A stretch of 31,468 nt of DNA from a virus, in the IMG/VR virus record IMGVR_UViG_3300040806_002487, positions 1 to 31,468 of that record; one strand, given 5' to 3'. The translations under genes were made by a program, and so were the position numbers. This document shows, one piece after another, positions 28,982 to 31,468 of this stretch. Numbering within the stretch: the stretch's first letter is position 1; each line of letters begins with the position of its first letter. The notes under the pieces are model-generated. The model was not told the DNA's origin, did no database searches, and saw only the letters and a program-made list of their open reading frames with translations.

Positions 28982-29439
28982 TATTTCGCTCCTGGAATAT
29001 GGTCTTCAGTCCATATTTGGAATTCCCAACCACGGTCAGCGCAATAATTTTTTGCAGCTTTCCATTTTGCTTCGTTAATTCCATATGTTTTTACCTCGTT
29101 TAAAAACCGTCTTGAAACCCGGCCTTTTACTGTTTTCTTATTACGAATATCAGGCGGCCTAGTCTGCGCCTTAGGTTTAATTTCAATCATAATCGTTTTA
29201 CGTTTACCATCTGTTGTTTTTACATGTGCAATCACATCAGGAAAGTAACGATGACGGCGGCCGTCAATTGGAGATACATACGGCACGATCACTTCTTCAG
29301 ATTGCCACCAAATAACATCAGGGTGAACATCCATATCTCTAAATACTCTCATCTCCCACCACGAGCGATAAATAATACGAGTAGGATCTCCCTTATATTT
29401 TTTAGGGTTTTTTGGACGGAATCTACCCTTATGCGCCAA
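28981..29439 (-). CDS. 4: Head completion protein gp4
   Basis: A 152-aa protein matching T4 gp4: a basic N-terminus GRFRPKNPKKYKGDPTRIIYRS, then WWEMRVFRDMD, WWQSEEVIVPYVSP, RHRYFPDVIAH and IMIEIKPKAQTRPP. The D-x-n-E-x-K arrangement is that of a TnsA/nuclease-like fold. gp4 works late in head maturation at the portal or neck. The start is TTG 29439, with GGAG about 7 nt upstream and no better ATG. It is the first gene of the minus-strand late operon, driven by the late promoter at 29486-29479. Confidence 0.9.
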   Translation of the reverse strand: MAHKGRFRPKNPKKYKGDPTRIIYRSWWEMRVFRDMDVHPDVIWWQSEEVIVPYVSPIDGRRHRYFPDVIAHVKTTDGKRKTIMIEIKPKAQTRPPDIRNKKTVKGRVSRRFLNEVKTYGINEAKWKAAKNYCADRGWEFQIWTEDHIPGAK

Positions 29440-29459
29440 TTTTCACTCCACTGTTTCAG

Positions 29460-29467
29460 TATAAATA
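29460..29467 (+). promoter_or_regulatory. T4-type late promoter, plus strand
   Basis: Exact TATAAATA. It would start transcription near 29473-29474 and drive gp48, gp53 and following genes. It lies 11 nt from a mirror-image late promoter on the other strand. Confidence 0.8.
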
Positions 29468-29478
29468 ATCCATAGAGA

Positions 29479-29486
29479 TATTTATA
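29479..29486 (-). promoter_or_regulatory. T4-type late promoter, minus strand
   Basis: TATTTATA on the plus strand, reading TATAAATA on the minus strand, 40 nt before the gp4 start. Transcription would begin near 29472-29473 and cover the six-gene late operon down to 24815. Confidence 0.8.
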
Positions 29487-29504
29487 TAAAAAAGGTAAGC
29501 TTTA

Positions 29505-30623
29505 ATGGCTGAGAATAATGAAGTAAATAAAAATTCGGTTGAAGCCGCCAGACGTAAGTCTGTAAGCGGTAAAAGTAGTAATTTGTTGGTGTTTCCAACA
29601 AAAGAAATGCCGCATTCTATTTTACTTATTTTCAAAAGATACAAATACGAAAAGTGGGCAGACAGCCGTCGTGCACTATTATCAGAGCCTACTAAAGGGC
29701 GAGCAACAGGTCGGCAAATTGAACTTGATGGATCTATTGGTATTCAGTTACCATTTCCTAAACAGCTTGTAGACACAAATAGTATACAGATCTCGGCGTT
29801 TGAAAGAAACGCATTAATCGAAGGCGCCTTGGCAATGCCAGGAGTTGAAGACTTTTTGCGTGGTAAAGGTGGTAGCGGTGGAGATACTTTAACCGGGATG
29901 ATGATGGATGCTGGTAAAGGTATTTTTAACGCGGCAAAAGGTGTTGGTGAATATGTTGCTGGTACTTCAGGTGCAGACGCGCTTGGAGACATGGCGCAAA
30001 TGTTTGGTAACATTGGTGGTATTGATGCCCGAGATGGTTCAACCGCATTGGCATATCTATTAAGAAGTCAGTTAGGTAATATTCCTGGTATGGGTGGTAC
30101 TGCGGTAAGTACATTGAACTCGGCGTTAGGTCAAGTTGTTAACCCAAGACAAACTTTAACGTTTGAAGGTGTTGGATTAAAAAGCCATTCGTTTGACTGG
30201 GAATTATATCCAAGCAACAGATCAGATTCTGAAATGATTAAGAAAATTGTTCATACCGTAAAACGAAATACTTTGCCATCTACTGAAGAGTTTGTTGGAA
30301 TTCCAAGAGTGTTGTTAAACTTTCCAAGTACAGTTGATATGTATTTGTTAGGCGTTAATCAAAGCCACTTTATGAAATTTAAAACTTGTATGGTATCAAA
30401 CGTAAGTGTAAATTATAGCGCCGGTGGTATTACATCAATTGCCAAAGGTGGTGTTCCTGCAACCGTTAGTCTTAGTATGTCCTTTAGCGAACTTGATATT
30501 GAAACTGCAGATGATTATCCAGAAGGATTGTTACCTCCTGAAGTGACAGGCGAAAACGATACCGTAGATGAATCGCAGCAAGGTGCTGGAACAACAGATG
30601 CGGCGAGTGGAGGAGCAGGATAA
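29505..30623 (+). CDS. 48: Baseplate tail tube cap gp48
   Basis: A 372-aa protein of the T4 gp48 family (364 aa). IQLPFPKQL, NPRQTLTFEGVGLKSHSFDWELYPSNRSDSEMI and the C-terminal strand-rich VSLSMSFSELDIET are the conserved landmarks. The middle carries a Gly-rich helical insert (GKGIFNAAKGVGEYVAG), and the tail is acidic and low-complexity. gp48 caps the baseplate and starts tail tube growth with gp54. The ATG follows AAAGGT in the leader from the late promoter at 29460, and the stop overlaps the next start as TAATG. Confidence 0.88.
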   Translation: MAENNEVNKNSVEAARRKSVSGKSSNLLVFPTKEMPHSILLIFKRYKYEKWADSRRALLSEPTKGRATGRQIELDGSIGIQLPFPKQLVDTNSIQISAFERNALIEGALAMPGVEDFLRGKGGSGGDTLTGMMMDAGKGIFNAAKGVGEYVAGTSGADALGDMAQMFGNIGGIDARDGSTALAYLLRSQLGNIPGMGGTAVSTLNSALGQVVNPRQTLTFEGVGLKSHSFDWELYPSNRSDSEMIKKIVHTVKRNTLPSTEEFVGIPRVLLNFPSTVDMYLLGVNQSHFMKFKTCMVSNVSVNYSAGGITSIAKGGVPATVSLSMSFSELDIETADDYPEGLLPPEVTGENDTVDESQQGAGTTDAASGGAG

Positions 30624-31135
30624 TGGCAACTAAATATTTTGAAAACTTTCCAATTGTAACATACGACGGACAAAAGATTCGAGACATTACAAGAAGAAAT
30701 ACTTTTATTAAAAACGTGAGTACTAACCCATTAGCATTTCAACCTTATACTGTGCACGAAGGTGAAAGACCTGAAGATATTGCGCATTATTACTACGGTA
30801 GTACAGATTATACATGGCTTGTTTATTTGAGTAATAACATTGTGGATCCATACCACGAATGGCCAAAGGCAACTGAAGATTTTAATAATTATCTAATTGA
30901 CAAGTACAGAGAAGTTAGCGGTAAAAAAGGAAACGATATTCTCGAGTGGACTCGTGAAGAAAGTGACGAAAATATTATTTACTATTACCGAGAAATCAAT
31001 CCTGTCTTTGATGCGAATGTTCTTTCAGTTGATGATTCAGAAAACCAAAGCGTCGAAGTTGATTTAAGTAAAGAAGTTACAGAATCGGAAGCAGAAGCAG
31101 GCGATGACGGCACAGGTGGAGGTATTATTTACTAA
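30623..31135 (+). CDS. 53: Baseplate wedge protein gp53
   Basis: A 170-aa protein with the gp53 signature: YFENFPIVTYDGQKIRDITRR, a LysM-like HEGERPEDIAHYYYGSTDYTWLVYLSNNIVDPYHEWP, then an acidic, probably disordered C-terminus. gp53 joins baseplate wedges around the hub. The T4 protein is 196 aa. It is coupled by TAATG at both ends to gp48 and to the small gene that follows. Confidence 0.93.
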   Translation: MATKYFENFPIVTYDGQKIRDITRRNTFIKNVSTNPLAFQPYTVHEGERPEDIAHYYYGSTDYTWLVYLSNNIVDPYHEWPKATEDFNNYLIDKYREVSGKKGNDILEWTREESDENIIYYYREINPVFDANVLSVDDSENQSVEVDLSKEVTESEAEAGDDGTGGGIIY

Positions 31136-31398
31136 TGGCTATTGATATTATCAGACTAGCCCCGGAATCGTTTCGTACGATTTACTTGCGAGCTGAAGAT
31201 AGAGTAATCTTACGTACCGAAACAGGTCAAAAGATTATTATTAAACGAATCATTCCTGACGAATGGAAGGCATGGCGCATCTACGAAGATGAAGAAGCGA
31301 AAAACGACAATAAGAAAGAGATCTTTTTAATTGATAAAAGATTCTTACCTTTTGTGGTTGAAGAATTTAAAAATAAGATAAGAAACCAGAATGAGTGA
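31135..31398 (+). CDS. Small protein between gp53 and next late gene (87 aa)
   Basis: An 87-aa, strongly charged protein: FRTIYLRAEDRVILRTETGQKIIIKRI in the first half, DKRFLPFVVEEFKNKIRNQ near the end. The alternating hydrophobic pattern suggests a small beta-sheet followed by a helix. It is coupled by TAATG to gp53 and overlaps the next start by 8 nt, so it is part of the late operon. Its function is unknown. Confidence 0.72.
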   Translation: MAIDIIRLAPESFRTIYLRAEDRVILRTETGQKIIIKRIIPDEWKAWRIYEDEEAKNDNKKEIFLIDKRFLPFVVEEFKNKIRNQNE

Positions 31399-31468
31399 TA
31401 CTGACTATAGCCCATCAGCTTATACTATTGAAAAGGCTGTGCTTTCTCCGCACTTGCCTCCGGATGGT
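31391..31468 (+). CDS. Late gene, N-terminal fragment cut by the window end
   Basis: ATG at 31391, inside the end of the previous gene, opens a frame that stays open for 26 codons to the window edge (MSDTDYSPSAYTIEKAVLSP). In T4 the gene after 53 is gene 5 (baseplate lysozyme), but this short piece is not enough to recognise a family. Confidence 0.5.
   Translation, partial: MSDTDYSPSAYTIEKAVLSPHLPPDG

Noticed and set aside
1-31468. tRNA genes, CRISPR arrays, insertion sequences and integrase/attachment sites
   Set aside because: No T-loop consensus in a cloverleaf context, no regularly spaced repeats and no transposase or integrase motifs were seen on reading both strands. A covariance-model tRNA search was not possible here.

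Overview
The window is a stretch of the genome of a T4-superfamily myovirus, probably marine. The evidence is a set of recognisable T4-type replication and nucleotide genes (dCMP hydroxymethylase gp42, DexA exonuclease, sliding clamp gp45, clamp loader gp44/gp62, RegA, dUTPase, dCMP deaminase), T4-type baseplate and head-completion genes (gp26, gp4, gp48, gp53 families), and T4-style late promoters (TATAAATA). The DNA is AT-rich and genes are packed with ATGA, TAATG and TGATG overlaps. Host identity cannot be read from the sequence. The alternative oxidase, DUF6356 and BPSL0761-type genes suggest an aerobic proteobacterium, but this is inference. No tRNA, CRISPR array or insertion sequence was seen.

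Layout. (1) 1-5878, plus strand: a tightly coupled accessory operon that looks like a small biosynthetic cluster. It holds a GNAT-like fragment, a flavin-dependent halogenase-like protein, a truncated AMP-ligase domain, a radical SAM enzyme, two Fe(II)/2-oxoglutarate oxygenase-like proteins, a small hydrophobic protein and a SAM methyltransferase. (2) 5896-9299: two tandem DUF6356-type membrane proteins, a full-length beta-ketoacyl-ACP synthase and several small unknown genes, three of them driven by near-identical sigma70 promoters (6425, 8124, 8936). (3) 9320-12108: GIY-YIG nuclease, dATP/dGTP diphosphohydrolase-like protein, dCMP hydroxymethylase, peroxiredoxin, WYL_2/SH3-like protein and dCMP deaminase. 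(4) 12105-17633: a promoter followed by a nucleotidyltransferase-kinase fusion, a HAD phosphatase, two GT-B-like glycosyltransferases and a C5-cytosine methyltransferase. With gp42, this reads as a cytosine hypermodification pathway. (5) 17630-23325: dexA, a GT-A glycosyltransferase, the gp45/gp44/gp62/RegA replication block with small genes, and dut. (6) 23334-24813: small heat-shock protein, alternative oxidase and a small conserved protein under a combined sigma70/late promoter. (7) 24815-29439, minus strand: late structural operon (gp4, a gp2-like protein, tail-tube-like protein, gp26-like protein with a probable -1 frameshift into a 54-aa ORF, and a tape-measure-like protein). (8) 29505-31468, plus strand: gp48, gp53, a small protein and a truncated gene. 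Regions 7 and 8 diverge from a pair of face-to-face late promoters.

Two candidate systems stand out. One is the halogenase/radical SAM/oxygenase/AMP-ligase operon, whose product is unknown. The other is the hydroxymethylcytosine pathway with its own sugar-activation genes and two glycosyltransferases. The likely frameshift between the gp26-like gene and the 54-aa ORF gives this T4-like phage the tube, chaperone, frameshifted chaperone, tape-measure order known from lambda-type tails.
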